Assembly (NCBI GenBank): GCA_900548675.1
Contig: URLJ01000013.1
Location: forward strand, 1 to 31,740
DNA from: an uncultured Mollicutes bacterium
GTDB taxonomy: Bacteria; Bacillota_I; Bacilli_A; ML615J-28; CAG-313
Reading direction: 5' to 3'
DNA length: 31,740 nucleotides
The notes beneath the pieces are model-generated. The model saw only the letters and a list, made by a program, of their open reading frames with translations, did not search any database and had not been told where the DNA came from. Of the stretch, positions 23,639 to 31,696 are shown piece after piece (the first letter of the stretch is position 1; every line of letters begins with the position of its first letter). A program made the translations under genes and the position numbers.

Positions 23639-24545
23639 ATTGACCATGAATAAATTAATAGTTAGCCTTGAAGATGATGGCATAAGAATTGATAAATTCT
23701 TGGTAAAGCATAATCATAACGAAACTAGAAGTGCTTTAAAGAATTACTTTGATCAGGGTCTTGTTTTAGTAAATGGAAAAAATGTGAAACCGAGTTTCAT
23801 CGTTCATGAAAATGATGCCGTAGATATTAGTGATTTAGCAATTAAAACATCGACTGTTGAAAAAGAAAATATACCGCTAGATATTGTTTATGAAGATGAA
23901 GATGTGTTAGTAGTTAATAAACCGAGTGGCATGGTTGTACATCCTGCGTTTGGACATCATAATGGTACACTAGTGAATGCTTTAATGTATCATTGTAAAG
24001 ATTTATCTGAAATTAATGGTGTTATAAGAGCTGGTATCGTTCACCGTATCGATAAAGATACATCAGGGCTATTAGTTGTTTGTAAAAATGATGCTGCACA
24101 CCATTCATTAAGTAATCAGTTAAAAGCCAAAACAACAACGCGTAAATATATTGCACTTGTAAATGGTGTTATTGATCATAATTATGGGAAAATTGTTGCG
24201 CCAATCGGAAGGGACCCTAAGAATCGCCAACGTCAAGCTGTCGTTGCTGATGGTAAAGAAGCGATTACCCATTTTAAGGTTTTGGAACGTTTTAAAGATG
24301 CAACATTGATTGAATGTCAACTTGAAACTGGGAGAACTCATCAAATTCGCGTTCATACGGCATATATTGGCCATCCTGTCATTGGTGATTTGTTATATGG
24401 TACAAGAAGAGCTGCAAGCCCTTTTGGACAATATCTACACGCTAAAACCTTGGGATTTATTCATCCTAAAACCAATAAATACATGGAATTTACTAGTGAA
24501 TTGCCAAAAGAATTTGAAGATATGATTGCATCATTAAAAAAATAA
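23631..24545 (+). CDS. rluD: RluD-type 23S rRNA pseudouridine synthase
   Basis: 304-aa RNA-modifying enzyme. An N-terminal S4 RNA-binding domain (DGIRIDKFLVKH to about residue 75) is followed by the RluA-type catalytic domain. The catalytic Asp lies in VHRIDKDTSGLLV; ETGRTHQIRVHTAYIGHPVIGD and the final LHAKTLGFIHP are also typical. The likely targets are helix 69 uridines of 23S rRNA, based on RluD; the Bacillus homologue is YlyB. Three consecutive ATG codons (23625, 23628, 23631) follow GAAGGT. I chose 23631 for spacing, and any of the three is possible. It overlaps the lspA end and closes the hisS operon. Confidence 0.9.
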   Translation: MSKLTMNKLIVSLEDDGIRIDKFLVKHNHNETRSALKNYFDQGLVLVNGKNVKPSFIVHENDAVDISDLAIKTSTVEKENIPLDIVYEDEDVLVVNKPSGMVVHPAFGHHNGTLVNALMYHCKDLSEINGVIRAGIVHRIDKDTSGLLVVCKNDAAHHSLSNQLKAKTTTRKYIALVNGVIDHNYGKIVAPIGRDPKNRQRQAVVADGKEAITHFKVLERFKDATLIECQLETGRTHQIRVHTAYIGHPVIGDLLYGTRRAASPFGQYLHAKTLGFIHPKTNKYMEFTSELPKEFEDMIASLKK

Positions 24546-24560
24546 AATATTTACTTTAGT

Positions 24561-24597
24561 AAAAAAACACCTCATTTATTATAAATGAGGCGTTTTT
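24561..24597. terminator. Bidirectional terminator between rluD and rnhC
   Basis: CCTCATTT (24570-24577) pairs with AAATGAGG (24583-24590), with a seven-A run on the left and TTTTT on the right. It ends the hisS-rluD operon and the convergent rnhC gene. Confidence 0.92.
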
Positions 24598-24615
24598 AAA
24601 TTTAAAAATAGAATT

Positions 24616-25548
24616 TTAATCTCTAATTTTAATATTATTTGATTTCATATAATTGATGATTTTATCCGTATTTGCAAATTTACGTTTAGCGATTTTATTT
24701 AAAATGTTAATACCATAAGATTTGATTATACCGACAGCTTGGTGATCGACTGCGGTAGAAGCACCTTTTAATAAATCAACCTTTACTAGTTTTGACAACT
24801 CTTTCATCTCTTTTAGGAAAGCTGCTCTAGCTAAAATTGATGCAGCGGCGACAGCTACGTGGGCTTTTTCTCCTTTAGGAATGAAAGTTATACCAGATAC
24901 AACATTTGGAACATTTTTTAAATAATGGTAGTATTTTTCTTCTGGTGTAAACTCGTCAATAATAATCGCGTCATACTTTACATTATCAAGCTTTTTTAGT
25001 ATACTATTTATAGCATTATTGTGAAGACATGCTTTTATAAAATTTAAATTATCGTTTTCGGTTTTGTGAAGGGCATTGAAACGTTCAGGAGGTAAAACTA
25101 ATATTGAATATGTGATGATATTGCGCAATTTTAAGGCAAGGTCTATTATCACATCATCCATCAAAAGTTTTGAATCTTTAACGCCTAAATGTTTTAATTC
25201 TTGTACTTGATTAGCATTTACAAAAGCACTGCATACGACGATGGGGCCGAAATAATCACCGGTTCCCACTTCATCACAACCGATAGCGGATAGCTGTTCA
25301 TACATTGTATAATTAGGATTGGAATTTGCAGATTTTTCTAATCCAAACTTTTCAGCCCAAATATTATACTCTGTTGTTTCTTCAAGTCCTTGAAAAAGTA
25401 TTGTGTTAGTTGCATAAAATGTTATTACAGTCTTTTCTAAGCGAACTCTTCCAAGTGTGCTTGCGCTATCACATTTTACTAAATACCCTTTATAGTATTC
25501 CAACATTTCTTGGATTTGTTCAGATGTTGCTTTGATGGTTTTACTCAT
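24616..25548 (-). CDS. rnhC: Ribonuclease HIII
   Basis: 310-aa enzyme that cuts RNA in RNA-DNA hybrids. The N-terminal 80 residues form the substrate-binding domain special to HIII (TBP-like). The catalytic domain opens with AIGCDEVGTGDYFGPIVV, whose DE and D residues are catalytic. Further conserved text is LGVKDSKLL and the Asp in DEFTPEEKYY, and HVAVAAASILARAAFL is near the C-terminal end. The length is normal. The ATG has GGAGG just upstream and an extended -10 (TGTTATAAT, TATAAT at 25569-25574). It diverges from mutS2, a common pairing in Firmicutes. Confidence 0.95.
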   Translation of the reverse strand: MSKTIKATSEQIQEMLEYYKGYLVKCDSASTLGRVRLEKTVITFYATNTILFQGLEETTEYNIWAEKFGLEKSANSNPNYTMYEQLSAIGCDEVGTGDYFGPIVVCSAFVNANQVQELKHLGVKDSKLLMDDVIIDLALKLRNIITYSILVLPPERFNALHKTENDNLNFIKACLHNNAINSILKKLDNVKYDAIIIDEFTPEEKYYHYLKNVPNVVSGITFIPKGEKAHVAVAAASILARAAFLKEMKELSKLVKVDLLKGASTAVDHQAVGIIKSYGINILNKIAKRKFANTDKIINYMKSNNIKIRD

Positions 25549-25568
25549 AAAATCATCCTCCTGCCCAT

Positions 25569-25577
25569 ATTATAACA
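25569..25577 (-). promoter_or_regulatory. rnhC promoter (extended -10)
   Basis: On the minus strand TGTTATAAT is a perfect extended -10. The leader to the ATG is about 15 bases and contains GGAGGATG. No clear -35 is visible. Confidence 0.65.
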
Positions 25578-25614
25578 TAATTTTTAAAAAAAGTGAAGCC
25601 AAATGAGGTAAAAA

Positions 25615-27957
25615 ATGATGAGAATCAACGATTATTACTTAAAAAAGTTAGAATTTGATAAAATACAAAGTATGCTTGCAGATTTTGCAGTTATAACTAA
25701 TACTAAAGAAAGATGTTTGAAACTACGTCCTTATGATGATATAAATGTTCTCAATGAAGTTTTAAATGAAGTTGATGAGGCTCTAAAAATTATTCTTAGA
25801 ATGAGTTCTGCTCCCATTATCATTACATCTAACTTGCTTCCAATTATCTTGGTAGCTTCAAAAGGCGGAGTACTCGCAGGATTAGATTTATACGAAATTA
25901 TTAAATTATATAGTAGTATGAATTTAATTAAAAAGCATCTAGCAACTTTAATTAAAGAGGAAATTGATAGTAGCATTTACCAAAAATATGTTGAAAAATT
26001 ATATTTCAATGATGAACTCTATAAAGAATTAAGTAAGGCTATTTATGAGGATGGTAGTATTCTTGATGATGCTAGTTTAGAATTACGAGCTATTAGAAGT
26101 AATTTAAAATTAATGGATGTAAGAATTAAGAATAAACTTCAAGAAATAATTGCTAAAGAAGGAAATAAACTTAGTCAAGCAACGATATCGTTAAGAGATG
26201 ATCGATATGTAGTTCCTGTAAGGGCCGAATATAAAAATTCTTTTAAAGGTACTATTCGCGATGTTTCAGCTAGTAACCAAACATTTTACATCGAACCTAT
26301 TCAAATTAGTGAACTTATGAATGAGAAGAAACATTTAATCGCCAAAGAGAAGGAAGAAGAAGAAAGAATTCTTCGAATGTTATCAAAAAAAGTAGCTGAG
26401 AATAGTGATGAAATCAAAAATAATTTCTTGACGGTTGTTGATATTGATTTTATTTTCGCGAAAGCTAATCTCGCAAATAAAATGCATGCCTCAAGAGTGT
26501 CCATAAACACTTCTCATCATTTTAATTTAATAAATGCCTATCATCCTTTATTGAATGTTCCTAAGGTGATACCTAATAATGTTAATTTTAAAGAAAATTT
26601 AGGCATCGTTATTACAGGACCTAACACTGGAGGAAAAACTGTTCTATTAAAAACAGTCGGACTTTTGGCATTGATGACCAAGTATGGTTTGCTGATTCCT
26701 GCAGACGCAAAAAGTGATATAATGATTTTTGATACGATAACTTGCGATATTGGTGATGATCAAAGCATTCAGGCCAATCTTTCAACATTTTCTTCACATA
26801 TGAAAAATATTATTAATATAATTAATTATGTGACTAGAGATTCATTGGTTTTATTTGACGAAATAGGTGGTGGTACTGATCCATTTGAAGGCTCTAATCT
26901 TGCCATTGCTATATTATCATACTTATTAGATAACAAAATTTCTTTTATAACTACTACACACTATTCTGAGTTAAAAGCATTTGCTTATAATGATGAAAGA
27001 GTCGTTAATGCATCGATGGAATTTGATGACAATACCCTTTTACCAACTTACAAGTTAAGAATAGGTATCCCTGGATCTTCAAATGCCTTTAATATAGCTA
27101 GAAATTTAGGATTAAAAGAAGAAATTATTGAAGCTGCCGAAAGAAAAAGTGCTACTTCTAAAACTGAAGTTAAAAACTTAGTTGAAAAATTGGAAAAAAT
27201 GACAGATGAGGTAGCCAAAAAAGAAGAAGAATTGGAAAACACGAAAAGTAAATATAATGAAGCAATAGCTTTATATGATAAAAAAATGGAAACAATTGAA
27301 AATGATCGCCTTAAGATTATGAAAAATGCTGAAAAGGAAGCTGAAAAAATAATAAGTAAAGTAACTATTGATGCCAATAATTTACTTGAAGAATTAAAAG
27401 AAAAACAAAAAGCTTCCAATATTAAACTTCATGAAACTATCGCGATAAAAAAGGAACTAGATAACTTAGAAATTCCTAAAAAAGAAGAAATAACCATGAA
27501 AAAACGAGACTTGCGATTAGGTGATGACGTCTATGTTAAAAATTATGAACAATATGGTCAAATTATCAAGATGTTAAAACCCCATCAGTATGAGGTTTTA
27601 GTAGGCAACGCCACATTAGTGTTGAATGATAAGCAACTCGATTTGGTTGAAAATTTACCTAAAAAGACCACTGATTCATCAAGTAGATTTATAAAAAAAG
27701 CCTCCAAGCAGTCTCTTAAACTTTCGCTCGATTTACGAGGTGAACGCTATGAGGATGCTAAGATTAAATTAGAAAAGTATTTCGATGATTGTTTGTACTC
27801 CGGTGTTAAACAGGCCACTATAATTCACGGATTTGGAACCGGTACCATCCGTAATCTTGTTCAATCTTTTGTAAAAGCTAATCCTCACGTTGAAAGTTAT
27901 CGTTATGGAGGAGCTGGTGAAGGAGGACAGGGTTCAACAATCGTTTATTTCAAATAA
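25615..27957 (+). CDS. mutS2: Endonuclease MutS2
   Basis: 780-aa ATPase of the MutS2 family, linked to suppression of homologous recombination and to rescue of collided ribosomes in Bacillus. After the helical core, Walker A is GPNTGGKTVLLKTVG and the Walker B region is LVLFDEIGGGTDPFEGS. THYSELK follows. A long charged coiled coil spans about 515-625. The C-terminal Smr nuclease domain (about 705-780) shows LDLRGERYEDA and HGFGTGTIR, close to the usual HGKGTGxLR. MutS mismatch-recognition domains I and II are absent, as expected. GAGGT (25605-25609) supports ATG 25615 or the adjacent ATG 25618. Confidence 0.95.
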   Translation: MMRINDYYLKKLEFDKIQSMLADFAVITNTKERCLKLRPYDDINVLNEVLNEVDEALKIILRMSSAPIIITSNLLPIILVASKGGVLAGLDLYEIIKLYSSMNLIKKHLATLIKEEIDSSIYQKYVEKLYFNDELYKELSKAIYEDGSILDDASLELRAIRSNLKLMDVRIKNKLQEIIAKEGNKLSQATISLRDDRYVVPVRAEYKNSFKGTIRDVSASNQTFYIEPIQISELMNEKKHLIAKEKEEEERILRMLSKKVAENSDEIKNNFLTVVDIDFIFAKANLANKMHASRVSINTSHHFNLINAYHPLLNVPKVIPNNVNFKENLGIVITGPNTGGKTVLLKTVGLLALMTKYGLLIPADAKSDIMIFDTITCDIGDDQSIQANLSTFSSHMKNIINIINYVTRDSLVLFDEIGGGTDPFEGSNLAIAILSYLLDNKISFITTTHYSELKAFAYNDERVVNASMEFDDNTLLPTYKLRIGIPGSSNAFNIARNLGLKEEIIEAAERKSATSKTEVKNLVEKLEKMTDEVAKKEEELENTKSKYNEAIALYDKKMETIENDRLKIMKNAEKEAEKIISKVTIDANNLLEELKEKQKASNIKLHETIAIKKELDNLEIPKKEEITMKKRDLRLGDDVYVKNYEQYGQIIKMLKPHQYEVLVGNATLVLNDKQLDLVENLPKKTTDSSSRFIKKASKQSLKLSLDLRGERYEDAKIKLEKYFDDCLYSGVKQATIIHGFGTGTIRNLVQSFVKANPHVESYRYGGAGEGGQGSTIVYFK

Positions 27958-27984
27958 GCGTATAAGATGTAAAAGATTAAATAT

Positions 27985-28013
27985 TTGACTTTTTAAAATA
28001 GAAATAGTAAAAT
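27985..28013 (+). promoter_or_regulatory. Promoter of the small charged orphan gene
   Basis: -35 TTGACT (27985-27990), 17-bp spacer, -10 TAAAAT (28008-28013). AAGGAG precedes ATG 28043. It shows the orphan gene is transcribed independently of mutS2. Confidence 0.7.
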
Positions 28014-28042
28014 AGAGCTATAGATATACTAAGGAGTAACAA

Positions 28043-28387
28043 ATGAATAAAAATGTTAAACCTAAATTAAGAAGACAAAAGGGTAATAGAACCTTACCGC
28101 CATTTTCAAATGATTTTTCTGAAAATCAAATAAATGAAACTTGGGTTAATCCAAATCTTGTTGATGATAAACTAAAAGCAGAACTTGCAAAAATTGAATA
28201 TCAATCATACAAACACCGTACGGGTGTTCCTAAGTTGCAAAGAACTACAAAAAGAATACTTTTTGTTGAACCTGATGATTATGACGCTAAAAAATTTAAA
28301 AATCGTGATAAACTATTAAACCAATTGCTTAAATCGCAAGCTGATATTAAGGATAGCTTATTAGATGCGAAATTAAGAGACAAATAA
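28043..28387 (+). CDS. Small highly charged protein of unknown function
   Basis: 114-aa soluble protein that I do not recognise. The first 15 residues are strongly basic (KPKLRRQKGNR). The middle is Asn/Asp-rich and likely disordered (FSENQINETWVNPNLVDDK). The last 50 residues mix Lys and Asp and could be helical (KNRDKLLNQLLKSQ). No Cys, no signal peptide and no transmembrane segment are present. It has its own promoter, an AAGGAG ribosome binding site and a terminator (28417-28447), so it is a genuine single-gene unit between mutS2 and the Fic gene. The basic start would fit nucleic acid or ribosome binding, but this is a guess. Confidence 0.7.
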   Translation: MNKNVKPKLRRQKGNRTLPPFSNDFSENQINETWVNPNLVDDKLKAELAKIEYQSYKHRTGVPKLQRTTKRILFVEPDDYDAKKFKNRDKLLNQLLKSQADIKDSLLDAKLRDK

Positions 28388-28416
28388 GTATTAAAGTGAT
28401 ATTACACGTTTTAAAG

Positions 28417-28447
28417 AAAAGTTTATGCTCATCCATAAACTTTTTTT
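28417..28447 (+). terminator. Terminator of the small charged orphan gene
   Basis: AAAAGTTTATG (28417-28427) pairs with CATAAACTTTT (28434-28444), followed by a T run. It lies between the orphan gene stop and the Fic gene start. Confidence 0.9.
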
Positions 28448-28542
28448 GTGAAATTTATCTGAAAGTTATTAAATTTAAGTTTAATAGGATGCTTTTTTTT
28501 AAAAAATGTGGTAAAATTTATATAGATGTAAGGAGTGGTAAC

Positions 28543-29289
28543 ATGAATCTATTAGAAAAAAAAGCCTATGTTGATGAAAATCTTCACTATGTTCCAAAAG
28601 AAGAAATTGAGCTATACGATCAAAATTTTGCATGGGTTTATACCCGCAATTCTGCTTGTATTGAGGGGCATGAAATAAGTTTAGAAGAAGTTGTATCGAT
28701 AACTAAAGGTATGGGATTTTCTGTAAAACGTGATGGCACATTAGTAAGAAGTGTTTACAATCATTTTCTTGCTTTTAATATGGTAAAAGAACGTGCTAAA
28801 GAAACTAGTGAACTAACAGAAGATTTCTTTAAAGATGTCCATGAAGAACTTATGAAAGGCATTATTAATGGTGGTTTATACCGCAATGTCAATATAACAA
28901 TAAAGGGTTCTAACCATACACCATGTGACTATGTCAAGGTATATGATAGAATGAACAAGTTTTTCTACGACATAAATCATTATAATGGCACCGCATTGGA
29001 AAGAGCGGCGTATGCACATTTACAAATTGCTAAAGTACATCCTTTTTTAGATGGAAATGGCAGAATGGCACGATTGATGATGAATTTTTGCTTGATAAGT
29101 GCTGGCTTCTTACCAATAAGCATTTCACGTAAAACCAAAATTAAAACAGAGTATTTCGCAAGTTTAGAAGCATTTAAAGTTGATAAAACAATGGAACCAT
29201 TTATCTCATTGTTAAACCAATTGTTAAATAATGAATATGATAGATTAATATTATTAATAGATCAATACAAAGATAAAGTACAAAAGTAG
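28543..29289 (+). CDS. Class II Fic-domain protein (putative AMP transferase)
   Basis: 248-aa cytosolic Fic protein; the family transfers AMP or other nucleotide moieties to target proteins. The active-site motif HPFLDGNGRMAR (166-177) matches HxFx(D/E)GNGRxxR fully, with catalytic His166, Asp170 and both Arg present. An N-terminal inhibitory motif of the (S/T)xxxE(G/N) type is SACIEG (37-42), which places it in class II: self-inhibited, needing no separate antitoxin. The beta-hairpin flap lies before the motif (about 112-130). The reading frame stays open upstream to 28396, but that part covers a terminator hairpin. ATG 28543 has AGGAGTGG upstream and gives a normal N-terminus. Targets are unknown. 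It could act on translation factors, tubulin-like proteins or its own oligomer. Confidence 0.88.
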   Translation: MNLLEKKAYVDENLHYVPKEEIELYDQNFAWVYTRNSACIEGHEISLEEVVSITKGMGFSVKRDGTLVRSVYNHFLAFNMVKERAKETSELTEDFFKDVHEELMKGIINGGLYRNVNITIKGSNHTPCDYVKVYDRMNKFFYDINHYNGTALERAAYAHLQIAKVHPFLDGNGRMARLMMNFCLISAGFLPISISRKTKIKTEYFASLEAFKVDKTMEPFISLLNQLLNNEYDRLILLIDQYKDKVQK

Positions 29290-29311
29290 CGTAATTTTTA
29301 CGCTATTTTTT
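29287..29311 (+). terminator. Terminator of the Fic gene
   Basis: TAGCGTAA (29287-29294) pairs with TTACGCTA (29298-29305), followed by six T. The left arm contains the stop codon of the Fic gene. Confidence 0.9.
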
Positions 29312-29350
29312 AAATTTAAGGGTTAATTAGTATTAAAAAAAACTGATTTG

Positions 29351-29359
29351 TGTTATAAT
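29351..29359 (+). promoter_or_regulatory. Extended -10 promoter of the DUF402 gene
   Basis: TGTTATAAT (29351-29359) is an extended -10. The -35 region is weak. AAGGG and GTG 29385 follow. Confidence 0.6.
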
Positions 29360-29384
29360 ATGGCAGTGAGAAAGAAGGGATTAT

Positions 29385-29927
29385 GTGAATAACAAAATAG
29401 AAATTATTAGTTATAAGCATAATGGTGCTCTTCACAGAGTATGGCAATCAGCTTATATTGTAAAAGAAACTGATGACATGCTAGTAGTAGTAAATGATAA
29501 AGCAAACGTTATTGATGGCGATGGCCGCCGTTGGCGTACAAAAGAACCTGCTGTTTGTTATTTCTATAAGAAATATTGGTTTAATATTATATGTATGTTA
29601 CGCAATAATTCAATTTACTATTATTGTAATTTAGGTTCACCATATGTACTTGATGCTGAAGGGTTGAAATACATTGATTACGAATTGGATGTAAAGGTAT
29701 TTCCAAGTGGTGATCGTCTTATATTGGATCGCGATGAATTTGAATTTAATCAAATTGATTTTCATTACACTGAGGATTTAATCCAAATAATTGAAAAACA
29801 ACTTCAAATTTTATTGAATCATATTGATAAAGGTCTAGATCCATTTAATCAAAAGTGCGTATTAGACGATTTTGAACTTTATCGTAATGCAACAGTAAAA
29901 AATAAAGCATCTAAAAAAACTAATTAA
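29385..29927 (+). CDS. ntdP: DUF402 nucleoside tri/diphosphatase (Ntdp/YgaC-like)
   Basis: 180-aa cytosolic phosphatase of the DUF402 family, close to Bacillus YgaC and staphylococcal Ntdp, which hydrolyse nucleoside tri- and diphosphates. Shared text includes SYKHNGALHRVW near the N-terminus, DGDGRRWRTKEPAVCYFYKK, YWFNIICMLR and YYYCNLGSPYVLDAEGLKYI. The acidic residues in DYELDVKV and LDRDEFE probably bind divalent metal. The length is typical (about 180). It starts with GTG and has AAGGG upstream. The terminator at 29937 ends it as a single-gene unit. Confidence 0.92.
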   Translation: MNNKIEIISYKHNGALHRVWQSAYIVKETDDMLVVVNDKANVIDGDGRRWRTKEPAVCYFYKKYWFNIICMLRNNSIYYYCNLGSPYVLDAEGLKYIDYELDVKVFPSGDRLILDRDEFEFNQIDFHYTEDLIQIIEKQLQILLNHIDKGLDPFNQKCVLDDFELYRNATVKNKASKKTN

Positions 29928-29936
29928 CAACAAAAG

Positions 29937-29985
29937 AGAACTAGTTTTAAAGAATTATATTCTTTTAAAATTAGTTCTTTTTTTT
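29937..29985 (+). terminator. Terminator of the DUF402 gene
   Basis: A long hairpin of AGAACTA-TTTTAAAGAA with TTCTTTTAAAA-TTAGTTCT (29937-29954 and 29960-29978), followed by eight T. Confidence 0.9.
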
Positions 29986-30015
29986 GGAATATTCTTTTTT
30001 ATATAAACATATAAC
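29986..30015 (+). promoter_or_regulatory. Putative sigma-E (mother-cell) promoter of spoIVA
   Basis: GGAATATT (29986-29993), 14-bp spacer, CATATAAC (30008-30015). This matches the Bacillus sigma-E pattern of an ATATT-type -35 and a CATACAAT-type -10 at 13-15 bp spacing. spoIVA is under sigma-E control in Bacillus, which supports the reading. No SigA-type promoter is clear here. Confidence 0.6.
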
Positions 30016-30126
30016 TTATTGAACATATGATGTTTAAGGGATAAAATAAGGCGAAGGAGAGTAAAAACGTATAAAAGAAGTTATCCCCCCATTAATATGG
30101 GCTTCTTTAGTTTAGTATGTGAATAT

Positions 30127-31605
30127 ATGAATGAAGATGTAATTCGTGATGTGGCGATACGTACAAAAGGTGAAATATATCTAGGTGTAGTTGGTTCAGT
30201 TAGAAGTGGAAAAAGTACTTTCATTCGTCGCTTTATGGAACAAAAGGTTTTACCATTAATCGATGACACAGATTTTCATCAAAAAGTATTGGATGAATTG
30301 CCTCAAAGTGCTGAAGGTAAAACAATTATGACAGTTGAGCCGAAATTCATACCTAGTAATAATATCAAAATTAATATTCAAAATGATGTAAGTTGCAGTA
30401 TAAGACTTGTTGATTGTGTTGGCTTTGTAATTCCTAATGCAAAAGGCTATTTGAATGATGATGGAAGTAATCGAATGGTGAAGACACCATGGTTTAACGA
30501 GGAAATTCCTTTTCAAGATGCAGCGACAATAGGTACTAAGAAAGTTATTGAATCGCATTCTAATATTGGAATAGTTGTAACTAGCGATGGTTCTTTTGGA
30601 GATTTTACAAGAAGTGATTATGAAAGTGTTGAAGAAAATGTCATTGATAATTTAATATCTTTGGAAAAACCTTTTGTAATAGTACTCAATACAACAGACC
30701 CATATTCTCCAACAAGCAAAGCTCTTGTACAAGAACTTAGCGAAAAATATAATGTAAGTGTAATAGCGGTCGATGCTGCCAAAATGACAAGTGATGAAGT
30801 CGATGAAATTCTTAAAAAAGCTTTGGATGAATTTACAATTGCCGAAATGAATATTAATGTACCAGATTGGGTAGATTCTTTAAATGATAATATCAGTTAT
30901 AAACATAGCTTTAATGAAGTAATAAATAATACGACGACAAATTACCGTAAAATGAAAGATATTTTTAGAATTCAAGACGAATTAAGAAATTCTAATTTAT
31001 TTGATTCAGTTACAATAACAGATATTAATCCTGGTGTTGGTAGTGCAACGTTAGACATAACGCTTGATGACGGAATATATGAGAGCATTTTGACAGAAAT
31101 TATAGGTGAAGATGTCAGTAATAAAGCTCATTATATTGAAATTCTTCAAGAAATGGCCGAAGCAAAAAATACTTATTCCAAATTAGCACCAGCTTTAAAG
31201 AATTTAAATGATTGCGGATATGGAATAGCTGTTCCAACACCAGACGAAATGGTATTGGCCACTCCAGAGCTAGTAAAACAAAGCGGCAGATACGGCATAA
31301 AACTTAAAGCTACTGCTTCAGCTATTCACCTTGTTAAGGTAGATGTTGAATCTACATTCGAACCTATAATAGGCTCACAAGAACAATCGCAAGTACTTTT
31401 AGAACATATGCTTGAAAATTATGAGCATAATCCTAAAGTTATATGGGATAGTGAAATATTTGGCCGTAAACTAAGTGATGTAATTTGTGATGGTATAAAA
31501 TCAAAAATACATAATGTCCCTGATTCTATTCAAACTAAGTATAAGGAATCTTTAACAAAAGTAGTAAATGAGGGAAAAGGCGGAGTAATAGCGATAGTAT
31601 TATAA
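30127..31605 (+). CDS. spoIVA: Stage IV sporulation protein A (spore coat morphogenetic ATPase)
   Basis: 492-aa cytoskeletal ATPase that polymerises on the forespore surface and forms the base of the spore coat in the mother cell. Walker A is GVVGSVRSGKSTFIRRFME, followed by ELPQSAEGKTIMTVEPKF. IRLVDCVGFVIPNAKGY carries the Walker B-like region, and TPWFNEEIPF follows. The C-terminal text IWDSEIFGRKLS and VNEGKGGVIAIVL closely follows Bacillus SpoIVA. Starting at ATG 30127 gives MNEDVIRDVAIRTKGEIYLG and the same length as the Bacillus protein. An in-frame ATG at 30097 would add ten residues but sits inside a hairpin. Neither ATG has a ribosome binding site at normal distance; GAAGGAG lies at 30052-30058. 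No other spore gene is in the window. Confidence 0.95.
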   Translation: MNEDVIRDVAIRTKGEIYLGVVGSVRSGKSTFIRRFMEQKVLPLIDDTDFHQKVLDELPQSAEGKTIMTVEPKFIPSNNIKINIQNDVSCSIRLVDCVGFVIPNAKGYLNDDGSNRMVKTPWFNEEIPFQDAATIGTKKVIESHSNIGIVVTSDGSFGDFTRSDYESVEENVIDNLISLEKPFVIVLNTTDPYSPTSKALVQELSEKYNVSVIAVDAAKMTSDEVDEILKKALDEFTIAEMNINVPDWVDSLNDNISYKHSFNEVINNTTTNYRKMKDIFRIQDELRNSNLFDSVTITDINPGVGSATLDITLDDGIYESILTEIIGEDVSNKAHYIEILQEMAEAKNTYSKLAPALKNLNDCGYGIAVPTPDEMVLATPELVKQSGRYGIKLKATASAIHLVKVDVESTFEPIIGSQEQSQVLLEHMLENYEHNPKVIWDSEIFGRKLSDVICDGIKSKIHNVPDSIQTKYKESLTKVVNEGKGGVIAIVL

Positions 31606-31646
31606 AAAAAAGCACTTAAATGGTAATATACCATTTGGGTGCTTTT
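31606..31646. terminator. Bidirectional terminator after spoIVA
   Basis: AGCACTTAAATGGTA (31611-31625) pairs fully, with two G-T pairs, to TACCATTTGGGTGCT (31629-31643). An A run precedes it and TTT follows, so the minus-strand side has a run of eight T. This suggests a convergent minus-strand gene to the right. Confidence 0.9.
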
Positions 31647-31696
31647 AATCTTTATTTTAATTTTGTCAATAACTTTGCAAAATGTCCCAAAAAAAT

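Noticed and set aside
27048..27419. Minus-strand frame of 123 codons within mutS2
   Set aside because: It is antisense to the coiled-coil part of MutS2, is low in complexity (Ser/Phe-rich), and has no ribosome binding site.
28396..28542. N-terminal extension of the Fic protein by 49 residues
   Set aside because: It would translate through a terminator hairpin (28417-28447). ATG 28543 has AGGAG and a family-like N-terminus.
30097..30126. Start of SpoIVA at the first in-frame ATG
   Set aside because: It lies in the loop side of a hairpin, has no ribosome binding site, and adds ten residues not seen in Bacillus SpoIVA. It is not fully excluded.
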